This document shows, piece after piece, positions 20,494 through 30,340 of a stretch of DNA of 64,000 nt. Below the pieces are notes generated by a model. It ran no database searches. It worked only from the letters and a program-made list of their open reading frames with translations, and had not been told where the DNA came from. Position 1 is the stretch's first letter, and each line of letters begins with the position of its first letter. Made by a program: the position numbers and the translations under genes. The DNA is from an uncultured SAR86 cluster bacterium. GTDB taxonomy: Bacteria; Pseudomonadota; Gammaproteobacteria; Magnimaribacterales; D2472. The stretch is taken from positions 1 to 64,000 of the forward strand of contig CABYCL010000003.1 in NCBI GenBank assembly GCA_902517505.1. Direction: 5' to 3'.

Positions 20494-20504
20494 GGAGAAT
20501 TAAA

Positions 20505-21365
20505 TTGAGTATAGTTTCAATAAAAGACCTGCTTCAAGCAGGCGTTCATTTTGGTCATCAACAAAGATTCTGGAATCCAAAAATGGAAGAATATATTTAT
20601 GACACAAGAAAAAAAATCAGCATAATTAATCTTGAATTAACCCAAGAATATTTAAGTGCAGCAGCATCTAAAGTAGAAGATATATGCTCAAAAGGAAACA
20701 AAATATTATTTGTTGGTACAAAAAGGTCTGCTAGTAAAACGATTAAAGAGGAGGCATCTCAAATAGGGTTGCCTTATGTAGATAAAAGATGGCTTGGTGG
20801 AACATTAACAAACTGGAAAACCATAAGAGGCTCAATAAGAAGGCTTTTAGATATTGAAGAAATGATGTCTTCTGGAAGAATTGAAAGGCTTATCAAAAAG
20901 GAAGCTGTAGAGATTCAAAAAGAATATACGAAACTTCAAGCAAGTGTGGGTGGTATAAAAGAAATGAAAGGACTGCCTGATGCAATTTTTGTAATAGATG
21001 TTAAATATGAAAAGATAGCTGTACTTGAAGCTAAAAAGATGGGTATTCCTGTTATTGCTTTGGTTGATTCCAACTCTGATCCTGATGGTATTGATACAAT
21101 AATTCCAGGAAACGATGATGCTATCAGGTCAATTAGACTAATTACTAAAGTAATTTCAGATGCATGCTCAAGAGGTATTGAATCTTCAAAAGGCTTTTCG
21201 CCAAAATCATCAGATTCTCCGGTAATTCAAACTGTAAAAAAAGAAGATGCTGAAGTTGAAGAAGATGTTATAAAAGAACCTAAAGTAGAAGCTAAAAATG
21301 AAGCAGATGCTCCAGAAGAACCTCAAGAAGGTTCATCTGAAGAAAATAACGAAGAGGATAAATAA
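20505..21365 (+). CDS. rpsB: 30S ribosomal protein S2
   Basis: Small-subunit protein required for S1 binding to the ribosome. Family signature [19 protein letters not shown] at the start and [11 protein letters not shown] near residue 100 are clear. The start is TTG at 20505 behind GATGGAGAAT; no in-frame ATG precedes the conserved N-terminus. At 286 residues it exceeds the E. coli 241 through a strongly acidic, low-complexity tail of about 55 residues (Glu, Asp, Ser, Pro). It is followed directly by tsf. Confidence 0.97.
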   Translation: MSIVSIKDLLQAGVHFGHQQRFWNPKMEEYIYDTRKKISIINLELTQEYLSAAASKVEDICSKGNKILFVGTKRSASKTIKEEASQIGLPYVDKRWLGGTLTNWKTIRGSIRRLLDIEEMMSSGRIERLIKKEAVEIQKEYTKLQASVGGIKEMKGLPDAIFVIDVKYEKIAVLEAKKMGIPVIALVDSNSDPDGIDTIIPGNDDAIRSIRLITKVISDACSRGIESSKGFSPKSSDSPVIQTVKKEDAEVEEDVIKEPKVEAKNEADAPEEPQEGSSEENNEEDK

Positions 21366-21366
21366 A

Positions 21367-22224
21367 TTGGAAATCAAAGCATCACAAGTTAAAGAATTGA
21401 GAGATATGACAGGTGTAGCAATGATGGACTGCAAGAAGGCACTTGTTGAATGTGAGGGAGATATTGAAAAGGCGCTCGATCTATTGAGATCGAACAGTGC
21501 ATTAAAGGCAGAAAAAAAATCATCTAGAGTAGCCGCTGATGGAATTTTGATAACTACGATATCTGAAAGTTATGCAACACTTGTTGAGCTAAACTCTGAG
21601 ACAGATTTTGCAGCTAAAGACACCAACTTTCTATCATTTGGTGAGAAAGTTAAAGAATATATATCAAAAAATAAAGTATTAGATGCCGAGGCTTTTACAA
21701 AATCACCATTGGAAGATGAAAGACAGACATTAGTTCAAACTATTGGTGAAAATATTCAACTTAGAAGAGTTAAAACACTGGAATACACTGGAGATATGAA
21801 CATAGGAATGTATCTTCATTCTGACTCAAAACTTGGCTCAATAGTTATTACAAAGGGTGGAAATAATGATATGGCAAAAAATATTGCAATGCACGTATCT
21901 GCATTTAATCCCTTATGTTTATCTCAAGATGATATTGATCAGGATACCTTAGAAAGGGAAAGAGCAATTTATCAAAATCAAGCTCAAGATTCTGGGAAAC
22001 CCCAAGAAATTATGGATAAGATGATTGAAGGAAAGGTAAAAAGATTTTTATCTGAAGTGTCTTTGTTGTCACAAAATTATGTTAAGGATCCAGATATAAC
22101 TGTGAAAGATTATTTAGAAAAAGATAATGCAAGTATTGTTGCATTTGTTAGGCTAAAAGTGGGTGAAGGAATTGAGGTGAATACCAAAGATTTCGCAGAA
22201 GAGGTTGCCGAGCAGTTAAAATAA
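21367..22224 (+). CDS. tsf: Elongation factor Ts
   Basis: Guanine-nucleotide exchange factor for EF-Tu. The N-terminal UBA-like module (VKELRDMTGVAMMDCKKALVE) and the EF-Tu contact loop SETDFAAKDTNF are diagnostic; length is 285. TTG at 21367 is chosen because it is one base after the rpsB stop and gives the canonical MEIKASQVKELR start; an upstream in-frame ATG at 21298 would add 23 atypical residues overlapping rpsB. The ribosome-binding site (AGAGG) lies inside the rpsB tail. Confidence 0.97.
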   Translation: MEIKASQVKELRDMTGVAMMDCKKALVECEGDIEKALDLLRSNSALKAEKKSSRVAADGILITTISESYATLVELNSETDFAAKDTNFLSFGEKVKEYISKNKVLDAEAFTKSPLEDERQTLVQTIGENIQLRRVKTLEYTGDMNIGMYLHSDSKLGSIVITKGGNNDMAKNIAMHVSAFNPLCLSQDDIDQDTLERERAIYQNQAQDSGKPQEIMDKMIEGKVKRFLSEVSLLSQNYVKDPDITVKDYLEKDNASIVAFVRLKVGEGIEVNTKDFAEEVAEQLK

Positions 22225-22227
22225 AAT

Positions 22228-22941
22228 ATGTCTAAATTAGAGCACAAAAGAATTCTACTTAAGTTTAGTGGAGAATCTGTTGCTGGAAATGATGAGCACG
22301 GCATAGATCCAAAGATATTAGATAATATGGCGGATTCAGTAAAATCTTGCAAAGAGATAGGAGCTGAAATTGGTATTGTGATCGGAGGAGGAAATCTTTT
22401 TAGAGGTGAAAAGTTAAATAAAGCAGGTATGGATAGAGTTGCCGGTGATCACATGGGAATGTTAGCAACAGTTATGAATGGGATTGCTTTAAGAGATGCG
22501 CTAGAAAGAGCAGGAATAAAAACTAGGGTAATGTCTGCTATTTCTATGTCTGGAATTGTTGAACATTATGATAGAAGATTAGCCATCCAATTACTTAGTG
22601 ATGGTTTTGTTGTTATTTTTACTGCTGGAACTGGAAATCCTTTCTTTACAACAGATACTGCTGGATGTTTAAGAGCCATTGAGACTGAAGCCAATCTTAT
22701 GTTGAAAGCAACAAGAGTTGATGGGGTATATGATTCTGATCCTGAAATAAATAAAGACGCTAAATTTTTCGATTCATTATCTTTTGATGATGCTATATCA
22801 AAAAACCTCAAAGTCATGGATGCAACTGCCTTAACGCTTGCAAGAGATCATAAACTACCAATAAATGTTTTTAATGTTAATAATCACAACGCTTTGAAAG
22901 ATATTATCTGTGGTAAAAAAATAGGTACACTTATAACTTAA
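22228..22941 (+). CDS. pyrH: UMP kinase
   Basis: Phosphorylates UMP to UDP; the bacterial enzyme is a hexamer of the amino-acid-kinase fold. [13 protein letters not shown] at the N-terminus, [25 protein letters not shown] and [12 protein letters not shown] are the characteristic segments. Length 237 is typical. It sits three bases after tsf and one base before frr in the conserved rpsB-tsf-pyrH-frr order. Confidence 0.98.
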   Translation: MSKLEHKRILLKFSGESVAGNDEHGIDPKILDNMADSVKSCKEIGAEIGIVIGGGNLFRGEKLNKAGMDRVAGDHMGMLATVMNGIALRDALERAGIKTRVMSAISMSGIVEHYDRRLAIQLLSDGFVVIFTAGTGNPFFTTDTAGCLRAIETEANLMLKATRVDGVYDSDPEINKDAKFFDSLSFDDAISKNLKVMDATALTLARDHKLPINVFNVNNHNALKDIICGKKIGTLIT

Positions 22942-22942
22942 T

Positions 22943-23497
22943 ATGGATAACTTATTGAATGATGTAACACAAAGAATGGATAAGTCTTTATCCGCTCTTA
23001 GGAATGCTTTTAATAAAATTAGAACTGGAAGAGCTAATCCTTCAATTTTAGATGATATCAACGTTGATTATTATGGAAATCAGACTCCAATAAATCAGAC
23101 TTCCAATATTAGTGTTGAGGAAGGGAGATCTTTAGTGATATCACCATGGGATAAAAATTTAATACCTGAAATTGAGAAAGCAATATTAAGTTCTGATCTT
23201 GGTTTAAATCCAAGTACAAGTGGAGATTTAATTAGGGTTACGATGCCAGTATTAACTGAAGAGACAAGACAGGATTATATAAAGCAGGCGCGTTCAGAAG
23301 CAGAAAATTCAAGAGTTTCTATAAGAAATATAAGAAGAGATGCAAATCAAGTTGCAAAAGATAAACAACAATCTTCTGAAATATCTGAAGATGATCTTAG
23401 AAGGATAGAAGATCTCATTCAAAAAGAAACCGACAAATTCATTTCAATTGTTGATTCGGATTTAAAAAATAAAGAATCAGACCTTCTAGAAATTTAG
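22943..23497 (+). CDS. frr: Ribosome recycling factor
   Basis: With EF-G it splits post-termination ribosomes. The three-helix bundle is recognised from RMDKSLSALRNAFNKIRTGRANPSIL at the start and the long basic helix with IRRDANQ near residue 130. Length 184-185 is universal for the family. ATG at 22943 follows the pyrH stop by one base. Confidence 0.98.
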   Translation: MDNLLNDVTQRMDKSLSALRNAFNKIRTGRANPSILDDINVDYYGNQTPINQTSNISVEEGRSLVISPWDKNLIPEIEKAILSSDLGLNPSTSGDLIRVTMPVLTEETRQDYIKQARSEAENSRVSIRNIRRDANQVAKDKQQSSEISEDDLRRIEDLIQKETDKFISIVDSDLKNKESDLLEI

Positions 23498-23506
23498 TGG
23501 CCTAAG

Positions 23507-24226
23507 ATGGCTAATACTAGCAAAATAAATACCCCAAAAAATGTCGGCATTATTATGGATGGTAATGGAAGATGGGCTATCAAAAACTCTTTAAAGATCA
23601 GTGAAGGCCATAAGAAAGGAGTTAGCATTGTAAAAGACATAGTTGAGGAATCAGTTAAGCAAGACCTATCTTCTTTAACGATTTATGCATTTAGCTCTGA
23701 GAACTGGAAAAGACCTAAAACCGAGGTGACCGCTATAAAAAAACTAGTTGTGGATGCAATTAACGATCAAGTGTCTGATCTTAAAGAGCAGAAAGTTAGA
23801 TTAAAGTTTTTTGGGCACATATATGACTTTGGTAAAAAGGTTATTGATAAAATAAGCTATGCAGAAGAAGAAACAAATATACAAAATAGTAAACTAGATT
23901 TGAATGTTGCCCTAGGGTATGGTGGCAAGCAAGACATTGTAGACATGGCTAAAAAAATATCATCAAGTGTTTTAGCTAAACAAATTAAATTAAAAGATAT
24001 CAATGAAAAAACTTTACACAATGCGTCATCAGTTCCTGTTGATGAAATTGATCTATTAATCAGAACAGGTGGTGATAGGAGGATAAGTAATTTTCTTCTT
24101 TATCAAATAGCATATGCTGAAATTATGTTTATTGATAAATATTGGCCTGATTTTAATAAAACTGACTTTTTAAAATGTCTCGATAATTTTAAAAATATTA
24201 AAAGAAGATTTGGTAAGAGAAAATGA
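23507..24226 (+). CDS. uppS: Undecaprenyl diphosphate synthase
   Basis: Cis-prenyltransferase that makes the C55 lipid carrier for peptidoglycan and LPS. IIMDGNGRWA at residues 15-24 contains the catalytic Asp18 and phosphate loop; YAFSSENWKRP and LLIRTGGDRRISNFL are the other signature regions, with Asp replacing the frequent Glu after GG. Length is 239. Its end overlaps cdsA by four bases. Confidence 0.96.
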   Translation: MANTSKINTPKNVGIIMDGNGRWAIKNSLKISEGHKKGVSIVKDIVEESVKQDLSSLTIYAFSSENWKRPKTEVTAIKKLVVDAINDQVSDLKEQKVRLKFFGHIYDFGKKVIDKISYAEEETNIQNSKLDLNVALGYGGKQDIVDMAKKISSSVLAKQIKLKDINEKTLHNASSVPVDEIDLLIRTGGDRRISNFLLYQIAYAEIMFIDKYWPDFNKTDFLKCLDNFKNIKRRFGKRK

Positions 24227-24828
24227 ATTCTATGATAACTAGACTTGCAACATCCTTATTTTTAATACTAATTATTTTTTTTATCATTTATTCTAGAAAT
24301 ATTTGGATATTTTCATTAGCAATATCTTTGGTCTGCTTATTAGGAATGTTTGAGTGGGTAAAAAATAAATTTAAGAATCTTTTTTTAGGATTTTTTATTA
24401 TTTTTAATTTTGGCTTATGTTCAATCCTTTACGTGTTACTCAATGAAAATGTCTATGTTTTATATGGATTAATTATTATTAATACCGCAATCTTTGATAC
24501 GTTTGCTTACGTTGTTGGATCTAAATTTGGAGCTAATTTTATTGTAAAAAAAATTAGTCCCAATAAAACTCTTGAGGGATTAGTTGGAGGTGTAATTGGA
24601 TCGGCAATTTTTGGATTAATGCTAGGCCATCTATACGAAATTAATTTTATAGCACTTATTTTTGTATTAGGAGCATTTTTAGCATTCATGGGAGACTTAT
24701 TTATTAGTTATTTTAAAAGACAGTCAGGTGTTAAGGACACTGGCTCAATTCTTCCAGGCCATGGTGGAATTTTAGATAGAATAGATTCTCATCTTATAGC
24801 AACTCCAATCTTAATATTATTCTTATGA
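24223..24828 (+). CDS. cdsA: Phosphatidate cytidylyltransferase (short form)
   Basis: Makes CDP-diacylglycerol from phosphatidate and CTP in the inner membrane. The C-terminal signature is intact: KRQSGVKDTGSILPGHGGILDRIDS, preceded by KKISPNKTLEGLVGG and FDTFAYVVGSKFG. At 201 residues it is about 85 shorter than the E. coli enzyme; the loss is in the N-terminal and central membrane helices, while the catalytic half is complete. It overlaps uppS by four bases and dxr by four, so translation is probably coupled. Confidence 0.93.
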   Translation: MNSMITRLATSLFLILIIFFIIYSRNIWIFSLAISLVCLLGMFEWVKNKFKNLFLGFFIIFNFGLCSILYVLLNENVYVLYGLIIINTAIFDTFAYVVGSKFGANFIVKKISPNKTLEGLVGGVIGSAIFGLMLGHLYEINFIALIFVLGAFLAFMGDLFISYFKRQSGVKDTGSILPGHGGILDRIDSHLIATPILILFL

Positions 24829-25973
24829 AGAATATTCTTTTACTTGGTGCTACAGGAAGCATTGGAGAAAGTGTTCTAAGCGTCATTTCTCAAAATAAAG
24901 AATCATTAAATTTATTTGGCATATCATTAAACAAAAATATTCTAAAGTCTCAAGAGATATTGAAAGAATATTCTCCTGATTATATTTTCATTGATGATCA
25001 TGATTCCTTTAAAAGTCTGGCAAGCGAGGATTCAGAAAGATATTTAAACGATGAGGGAGATCTGGAAAAACTTATTAATAAAGAAGAGATTGATATTATT
25101 GTATGTGCAACATCTGGATTTGCTGGTCTAAAAGCTGCATATATTGCTGCCAAGACGGGAAAGAAAATTTTATTAGCAAATAAAGAAAGTATTGTTGCCG
25201 GTGGAGATTTAATTTTACCTTTAGCAAAAAAAAATAATTCTGAAATTATCCCAATAGACAGTGAGCATAATGCAATCTTTCAGTGTTTATCTGGTGAGAA
25301 GGGTACAGAAGATGTCAAACGTATAACTATTACAGCATCTGGGGGCCCATTTATTAATACCCCTATTCAAGAATTAAAGCATGTTACTGTTGAAGAGGCT
25401 CTCAATCATCCAAATTGGAAAATGGGTAGTAAAGTTACGATTGATTCTGCTACTTTGGTTAATAAGTGTCTAGAACTTATTGAAGCCAAATATTTATTTG
25501 ATATGAATGAAAAATATTTTGAATTAGTAGTTCATCCACAAAGCATAATTCATTCAATCGTAACATTCATAGATGGATCAAGTCTGTGTCAAATGAGTGC
25601 TCCTGATATGAGGGTTCCTATTGCCCATGCACTATCTGAAGACCAAAGATTGCCAATAGATTTTAATAACTTAGATTTTAGTAATTTAAATTTATCTTTT
25701 CAGGAGTTCCCATCAGATAGAAGCAAAATTCAAGATATTGCACGTGAAGTTTGTAATGAAGGCGGCTTTTTAGGAACTATATTTAATGCAGCAAACGAAG
25801 TTGCTGTTGAGAGCTTCTTAAATAAAAAGATAAATTTCAATCAAATTTATGAGGTTATTTATCGAACTTTTGATAAAAATCATATGTCTAATGATTTATC
25901 AATAGAATCAATAAATGAAGCTGATGTGCAAACACGCATTAAAGCTGAGAAGGTGGTAAAATCCCTCACTTAG
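24825..25973 (+). CDS. dxr: 1-deoxy-D-xylulose 5-phosphate reductoisomerase
   Basis: Second step of the MEP isoprenoid pathway. The NADPH loop is GATGSIGES (residues 8-16), followed by LANKESIVAGG and the metal site PIDSEHNAIFQCL. The catalytic-loop region (SGGPFINTP) and HPNWKMGSKVTIDSATL are conserved. Length 382 is typical. It supplies precursors for the neighbouring uppS and for ispB at 9038. It overlaps cdsA by four bases. Confidence 0.98.
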   Translation: MKNILLLGATGSIGESVLSVISQNKESLNLFGISLNKNILKSQEILKEYSPDYIFIDDHDSFKSLASEDSERYLNDEGDLEKLINKEEIDIIVCATSGFAGLKAAYIAAKTGKKILLANKESIVAGGDLILPLAKKNNSEIIPIDSEHNAIFQCLSGEKGTEDVKRITITASGGPFINTPIQELKHVTVEEALNHPNWKMGSKVTIDSATLVNKCLELIEAKYLFDMNEKYFELVVHPQSIIHSIVTFIDGSSLCQMSAPDMRVPIAHALSEDQRLPIDFNNLDFSNLNLSFQEFPSDRSKIQDIAREVCNEGGFLGTIFNAANEVAVESFLNKKINFNQIYEVIYRTFDKNHMSNDLSIESINEADVQTRIKAEKVVKSLT

Positions 25974-25984
25974 ACATTTAAAAT

Positions 25985-27337
25985 ATGACCACAATTATAT
26001 ATATAGCATCATTTTTAGCTCTTTTAGGAGTTCTAGTAACAATTCATGAATTCGGGCATTTTATTGTCGCAAGAATGTGCAAAGTTCATGTTCAAAGATT
26101 TTCTATCGGAATGGGACCAGTTTTTTATAAAAAATATGATAAGTATGGAACGGAATTTGCCCTTTCTGCAGTTCCATTAGGTGGCTATGTTTCAATGATT
26201 ACAAATAAACTTATTGAAGTAGATCCAGAATCTGTAAAAGGTTTAACCCAAGAGCAACTTAAGAATACATTTGATTCAAAACCAAAATGGCAAAGAGCAT
26301 CAATTATGTTTGCAGGCCCTTTAGCAAACTTTTTATTATCTATATTCATCTTTACAGCAATCTTTCTAAATACTATAGATCCACAGACTGTACCGGTTAT
26401 TAATTCATCGAATCAAGATATAGCATATTCAACTACTCAGACGTTCGTGAATGGCGATAAAATTTTATCGATTAACGATATATCCGTTAAAGATGCAAAA
26501 GATATCAATTTAGAGCTTTTAAGTTACGCAGGCTTTTCAGGAGAATTAAATTTTTCTGTGATGAGATCAGATAATGATAATCCTATAAATATTGGAATAG
26601 ATGTTATTGATTTTCTTCCTACTTCTGAATCTCAAAGTAATCCAACTCAATATTTAGGAATTGATATCTCATATTTGATGAAGCCTATCATAGGAAAGGT
26701 TATTTCAGGTGGGTCTGCTGACAGTGCAGGTATAAAGTCGAATGATAGAATTTTAAAAATTGGAAATAAAAATATTAATTTTGCAGATGATATTCGAAAA
26801 GAGGTTTCACTAAATCCCAATACTAGTATTGAATTTAAAATCATTAGAAATGATGAAATTTTATATTTGCCTGTAAATATTGGCTCTCAAGTTAATCAAA
26901 ATGAATCTATTGGAGTTTTAGGAGTATCCTTTGGAACAACAAGGAGCTTTATTCAATCATTCTCAAAAGGAATTTACGAAACTTATAATTTAAGTTTAAA
27001 AACACTTCAATTTATTGGAAAAATGTTAACTGGAAATATGGGAACAGAAAATTTAAGTGGCCCTATTGGAATAGCTCAAATGGCAGGCGATACAGCGCAA
27101 GCTGGATTTTTACCATTTATGTATCTTATGGCGTTATTAAGTATTAGTTTAGCTGTCTTAAATTTATTACCCATTCCAGTTCTTGATGGGGGTCAACTAA
27201 CATTGTTGGGTATAGAAGCCATAAGAGGCAAACCTTTGCCAGAAAAAATTGAAAATATGGTTTTTACAGGTGGAGCTGCACTTGTAATTATGCTGATGTT
27301 TTTTGCAATTTTTAACGATATTTCTAGATTCTTTTAG
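25985..27337 (+). CDS. rseP: Intramembrane zinc metalloprotease RseP (site-2 protease)
   Basis: Cleaves anti-sigma factor RseA and leftover signal peptides within the inner membrane. The zinc site is HEFGH at residues 21-25 in the first membrane segment; the third ligand lies in NLLPIPVLDGGQL near the C-terminus. Two periplasmic PDZ-like regions lie between, the second with GGSADSAGIKSNDRIL. At 450 residues it equals E. coli RseP. It precedes bamA as usual, linking envelope stress control with barrel assembly. Confidence 0.96.
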   Translation: MTTIIYIASFLALLGVLVTIHEFGHFIVARMCKVHVQRFSIGMGPVFYKKYDKYGTEFALSAVPLGGYVSMITNKLIEVDPESVKGLTQEQLKNTFDSKPKWQRASIMFAGPLANFLLSIFIFTAIFLNTIDPQTVPVINSSNQDIAYSTTQTFVNGDKILSINDISVKDAKDINLELLSYAGFSGELNFSVMRSDNDNPINIGIDVIDFLPTSESQSNPTQYLGIDISYLMKPIIGKVISGGSADSAGIKSNDRILKIGNKNINFADDIRKEVSLNPNTSIEFKIIRNDEILYLPVNIGSQVNQNESIGVLGVSFGTTRSFIQSFSKGIYETYNLSLKTLQFIGKMLTGNMGTENLSGPIGIAQMAGDTAQAGFLPFMYLMALLSISLAVLNLLPIPVLDGGQLTLLGIEAIRGKPLPEKIENMVFTGGAALVIMLMFFAIFNDISRFF

Positions 27338-27346
27338 GCAGGATAA

Positions 27347-29767
27347 GTGAAAAAATTTAAGTTAATTTTTCTTTCTTTGTTGTTAAGTTTTAATCTTGCT
27401 GCATTTGATGAATTTTTGGTAAGTGATATAAGAATTATAGGACTTCAAAGAGTTTCAACTGGAAGTATATTTAATGTAATACCTATTTCTGTTGGAGATA
27501 GAGTTGATATTAGAAAATCTAATGACATTGTTAAATCATTGTTTTCAACAGAACAGTTCGATGATATTCAAATAGGGAAGGACGGTAATACTCTAATAAT
27601 TACAGTTGTTGAGAGACCTTCTATATCAGCGATAGAAATATCTGGTAATAAGGCTCTTAAAACCGAGCAGCTTTTAGAAAGTCTAGATGGAGTAGGCATC
27701 AAAGAAGGTGAAGTATACAAAAGATCTACACTTGAAAAAGTTAAGTCAGAGCTTATTAGGTCATATGCTTCTAATGGAAGATATGGCGCAGGTGTTGAAA
27801 TAGAAGAGTTGCTTAAGCCAAGAAATAGGATTGAAATAAATATTGAAGTAGATGAGGGCGATAGTGCAAAAATAGAAAAAATTATCATTATTGGAAACGA
27901 AATATATTCTGATGAAGATTTACTTGATAGTTTTGAGTTGTCCGAGGGATCATTTTTTTCTTTCCTTTCAAGCAACAACCAATACTCTAGAGAGAAACTT
28001 ATTGGTGATATAGAAACCCTTGAATCATATTATAGAGATAGAGGCTATTTAAAATTTTCAATTGAATCATCTCAAATAAGTTTATCGCGTGATAAGGAAT
28101 CAATTTTTATAACATACAACGTAAATGAAGGTGATAAATACACTATTAATGATGTGAATGTGATTGGTGAAGTTCCCTTTGGAGAAGAAGTCTATCTAGA
28201 CATAGTAAACAATTTAAAAGATCAGACTTATTCCCAAGCCCAAATAACATCTATTGAAGAGTTTTTTATAAATGTCCTTGGTAATAGAGGCTATGCATTT
28301 GCTGAAGTAAGTGGCGATACTGAAGTTATTGACGACACAAATCAAGTAAAACTTATTTTTTCTGTAGTACCAGGAAATAAGACTTACACGAGAAAGATTC
28401 TATTCACAGGTAATAATGTCACTCAAGACCATGTTTTAAGAAGGGAAATGAGACAATTCGAAGGTGCATGGTCCTCTGATAACAGCATAGAAGCTGGTAA
28501 GGTTAGGCTTGAAAGATTAGGTTATTTTAAAGAGGTTAATGTTGAGACCATACCTGTTGTAGGTACTGAAGATCAAATTGATGTTGTATACAGTGTTGAA
28601 GAAGAGACTACTGGAAGTGTGGGAGGAAACATTGGATATAGTGATTTTGGTCTTATGCTAGGATTTAATCTTCAGGAACAGAATTTCTTAGGAAGTGGGA
28701 ATACTGTTGGTATTGGCATAAATAAAAACATTTACAGTGAGAGCTATAACTTGTCTTTTGCAGATCCTTATGCAACAAAAGATGGAGTTAGTTTGGGTTA
28801 TAACATCTATTTTAGGGAAACAGACTATGGTGAATTTAATGTTGCAAACTATTTGACAAATTCTAATGGGCTTGGAGCTCAGTTTGGTTATCCAACATCA
28901 GATATTACTAGATTAGGTTTTAATATTACTTATGATAAGACAGACATTGATATAGGTACGTTGCCGGCTAGGGAGATATATGATTTTGTTTCAAAAGAAG
29001 GAAATATATTTGAGACAATCTCTGCACAATTCTCATGGCAAAGAGTAACCCTAAATAGAGGACTATTTCCTACAGCAGGATCCTCAACAGTTTTCAGTCT
29101 GAGTTCAACAATACCTGGAAGTGATTTAAATTATTATCGGGCAAGTGTGAGACAAAGATATTATAGACCTTTATCTCAAAATTTTGTCTTTGGATTCCAC
29201 GGTGAACTGGGATATTTAGACGCATATGGAGATACAGAAGAAACTCCATTTTTCCAAAATTTCTATGCTGGTGGACCTAGGTCTTTAAGAGGATTTGAAT
29301 CTAATACACTAGGGCCTAGAAGCACTGATGCACCATGCTATGAGTTTAATTATGAAGAAGAGACCTGCCCAAACCTTATTGATACTGATTTTGATGGCGA
29401 ATTAGATTCGCCTTATATAAACCCATATGCAAATTCAACTTCTAGATATAGAGATAGACCAATAGGTGGAAATATAAAAGTTGAGGGAAGTTTGCAGTTA
29501 ATTTTTAAGCTACCATTTATTGAAGATCAAAGATCTCTTAGGTCAGCTTTTTTCTTTGATTTTGGAAATGTTTTTTCAGACAACTGTAAAGATTATCAAA
29601 TAAATTGTGCAAAACCGGCTGTAGAGGACTTAAGATATTCATATGGAGTTGGGGTTACATGGATAACAGGTTTTGGTCCATTAAGTCTTGCTATAGCTAA
29701 ACCAACAAATGCTGGGCCTCAAGAGAGAACTGAAGAATTCCAATTTACAGTAGGAAATGTATTCTAG
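27347..29767 (+). CDS. bamA: Outer-membrane assembly factor BamA
   Basis: Omp85 barrel that folds outer-membrane proteins. A signal peptide (cleavage near residue 19, after LAAF or a few residues earlier) precedes five POTRA repeats (about 24-420) and the barrel. The L6 loop motif appears as SLRGFESNTLGPR, equivalent to VRGF, and the last strand ends in Phe (FTVGNVF), the barrel-recognition signal. The GTG start at 27347 is preceded by GGCAGGAT. At 806 residues it is normal. BamE is encoded at 15156. Confidence 0.97.
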   Translation: MKKFKLIFLSLLLSFNLAAFDEFLVSDIRIIGLQRVSTGSIFNVIPISVGDRVDIRKSNDIVKSLFSTEQFDDIQIGKDGNTLIITVVERPSISAIEISGNKALKTEQLLESLDGVGIKEGEVYKRSTLEKVKSELIRSYASNGRYGAGVEIEELLKPRNRIEINIEVDEGDSAKIEKIIIIGNEIYSDEDLLDSFELSEGSFFSFLSSNNQYSREKLIGDIETLESYYRDRGYLKFSIESSQISLSRDKESIFITYNVNEGDKYTINDVNVIGEVPFGEEVYLDIVNNLKDQTYSQAQITSIEEFFINVLGNRGYAFAEVSGDTEVIDDTNQVKLIFSVVPGNKTYTRKILFTGNNVTQDHVLRREMRQFEGAWSSDNSIEAGKVRLERLGYFKEVNVETIPVVGTEDQIDVVYSVEEETTGSVGGNIGYSDFGLMLGFNLQEQNFLGSGNTVGIGINKNIYSESYNLSFADPYATKDGVSLGYNIYFRETDYGEFNVANYLTNSNGLGAQFGYPTSDITRLGFNITYDKTDIDIGTLPAREIYDFVSKEGNIFETISAQFSWQRVTLNRGLFPTAGSSTVFSLSSTIPGSDLNYYRASVRQRYYRPLSQNFVFGFHGELGYLDAYGDTEETPFFQNFYAGGPRSLRGFESNTLGPRSTDAPCYEFNYEEETCPNLIDTDFDGELDSPYINPYANSTSRYRDRPIGGNIKVEGSLQLIFKLPFIEDQRSLRSAFFFDFGNVFSDNCKDYQINCAKPAVEDLRYSYGVGVTWITGFGPLSLAIAKPTNAGPQERTEEFQFTVGNVF

Positions 29768-29803
29768 TTAATATAAAATGTTCAAATCCAATAAGGGGTG
29801 TTT

Positions 29804-30340
29804 ATGAAAAATATAATAAAATTATACTTGCTATCGTTGATTTTTGTTGCAGTTCCATTATTTGCAATGGAAGGTGTAGCTGTTATTGATATGAGAACAG
29901 CTGTTTTATCAACTCAATCAGCTGCAGATGCATTTAAAGCGCTTGAAGAAGATCCTGATTATTCTGCAAATCTTGAAGAAGCTAAGTCTTTACAGGCTGA
30001 TAGGCAGGCTATTGCGGAAAAACTCCAAAAAGAACTTGAGACTCTATCACAAGAAGAAATTGCACAAATGCAAAAAGATATTCAAGACAAAGGACAAGAT
30101 CTTGAGTTTCTTGCAGGAAAAATTCAACAAGCTCAAGAAGAAACTGCAGCAAAAGTTTTTAATGACTCAGGTGCTGCAATGCAGAAGATTATTAGTGAGT
30201 TAATTACTGCTAAACAAATTAAGGTATTACTTGCAAAGAACGAAACCTTGCTTTTTAGCGACCCTGCTCTTGATCTTACTGATGATGTAACATCAATGCT
30301 AGATGTTGCTGCTTCTGGGGCTTCATCGCAGTCTGATTAG
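29804..30340 (+). CDS. skp: Periplasmic chaperone Skp/OmpH family
   Basis: Holdase that carries unfolded outer-membrane proteins to BamA. A signal peptide ends near residue 22 (VPLFA). The mature start GVAVIDMRTAVLSTQSA is the family pattern; a long coiled-coil arm (about 55-135, Gln/Glu/Lys-rich) follows. Length is 178. ATG at 29804 is preferred because AAGGGG lies 5-9 bases upstream; the in-frame GTG at 29798 falls inside that site. It is in its standard place between bamA and lpxD. Confidence 0.93.
   Translation: MKNIIKLYLLSLIFVAVPLFAMEGVAVIDMRTAVLSTQSAADAFKALEEDPDYSANLEEAKSLQADRQAIAEKLQKELETLSQEEIAQMQKDIQDKGQDLEFLAGKIQQAQEETAAKVFNDSGAAMQKIISELITAKQIKVLLAKNETLLFSDPALDLTDDVTSMLDVAASGASSQSD

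Noticed and set aside
27568..27978. Open frame of 136 codons on the minus strand within bamA
   Set aside because: It is antisense to POTRA-coding sequence, Ser/Leu-rich as expected for reverse-frame shadows, and matches no family I recognise.
29928..30203. Alternative plus-strand frame within skp
   Set aside because: It follows the Lys/Leu shadow of the coiled-coil codons; the signal peptide and family pattern belong to the other frame.
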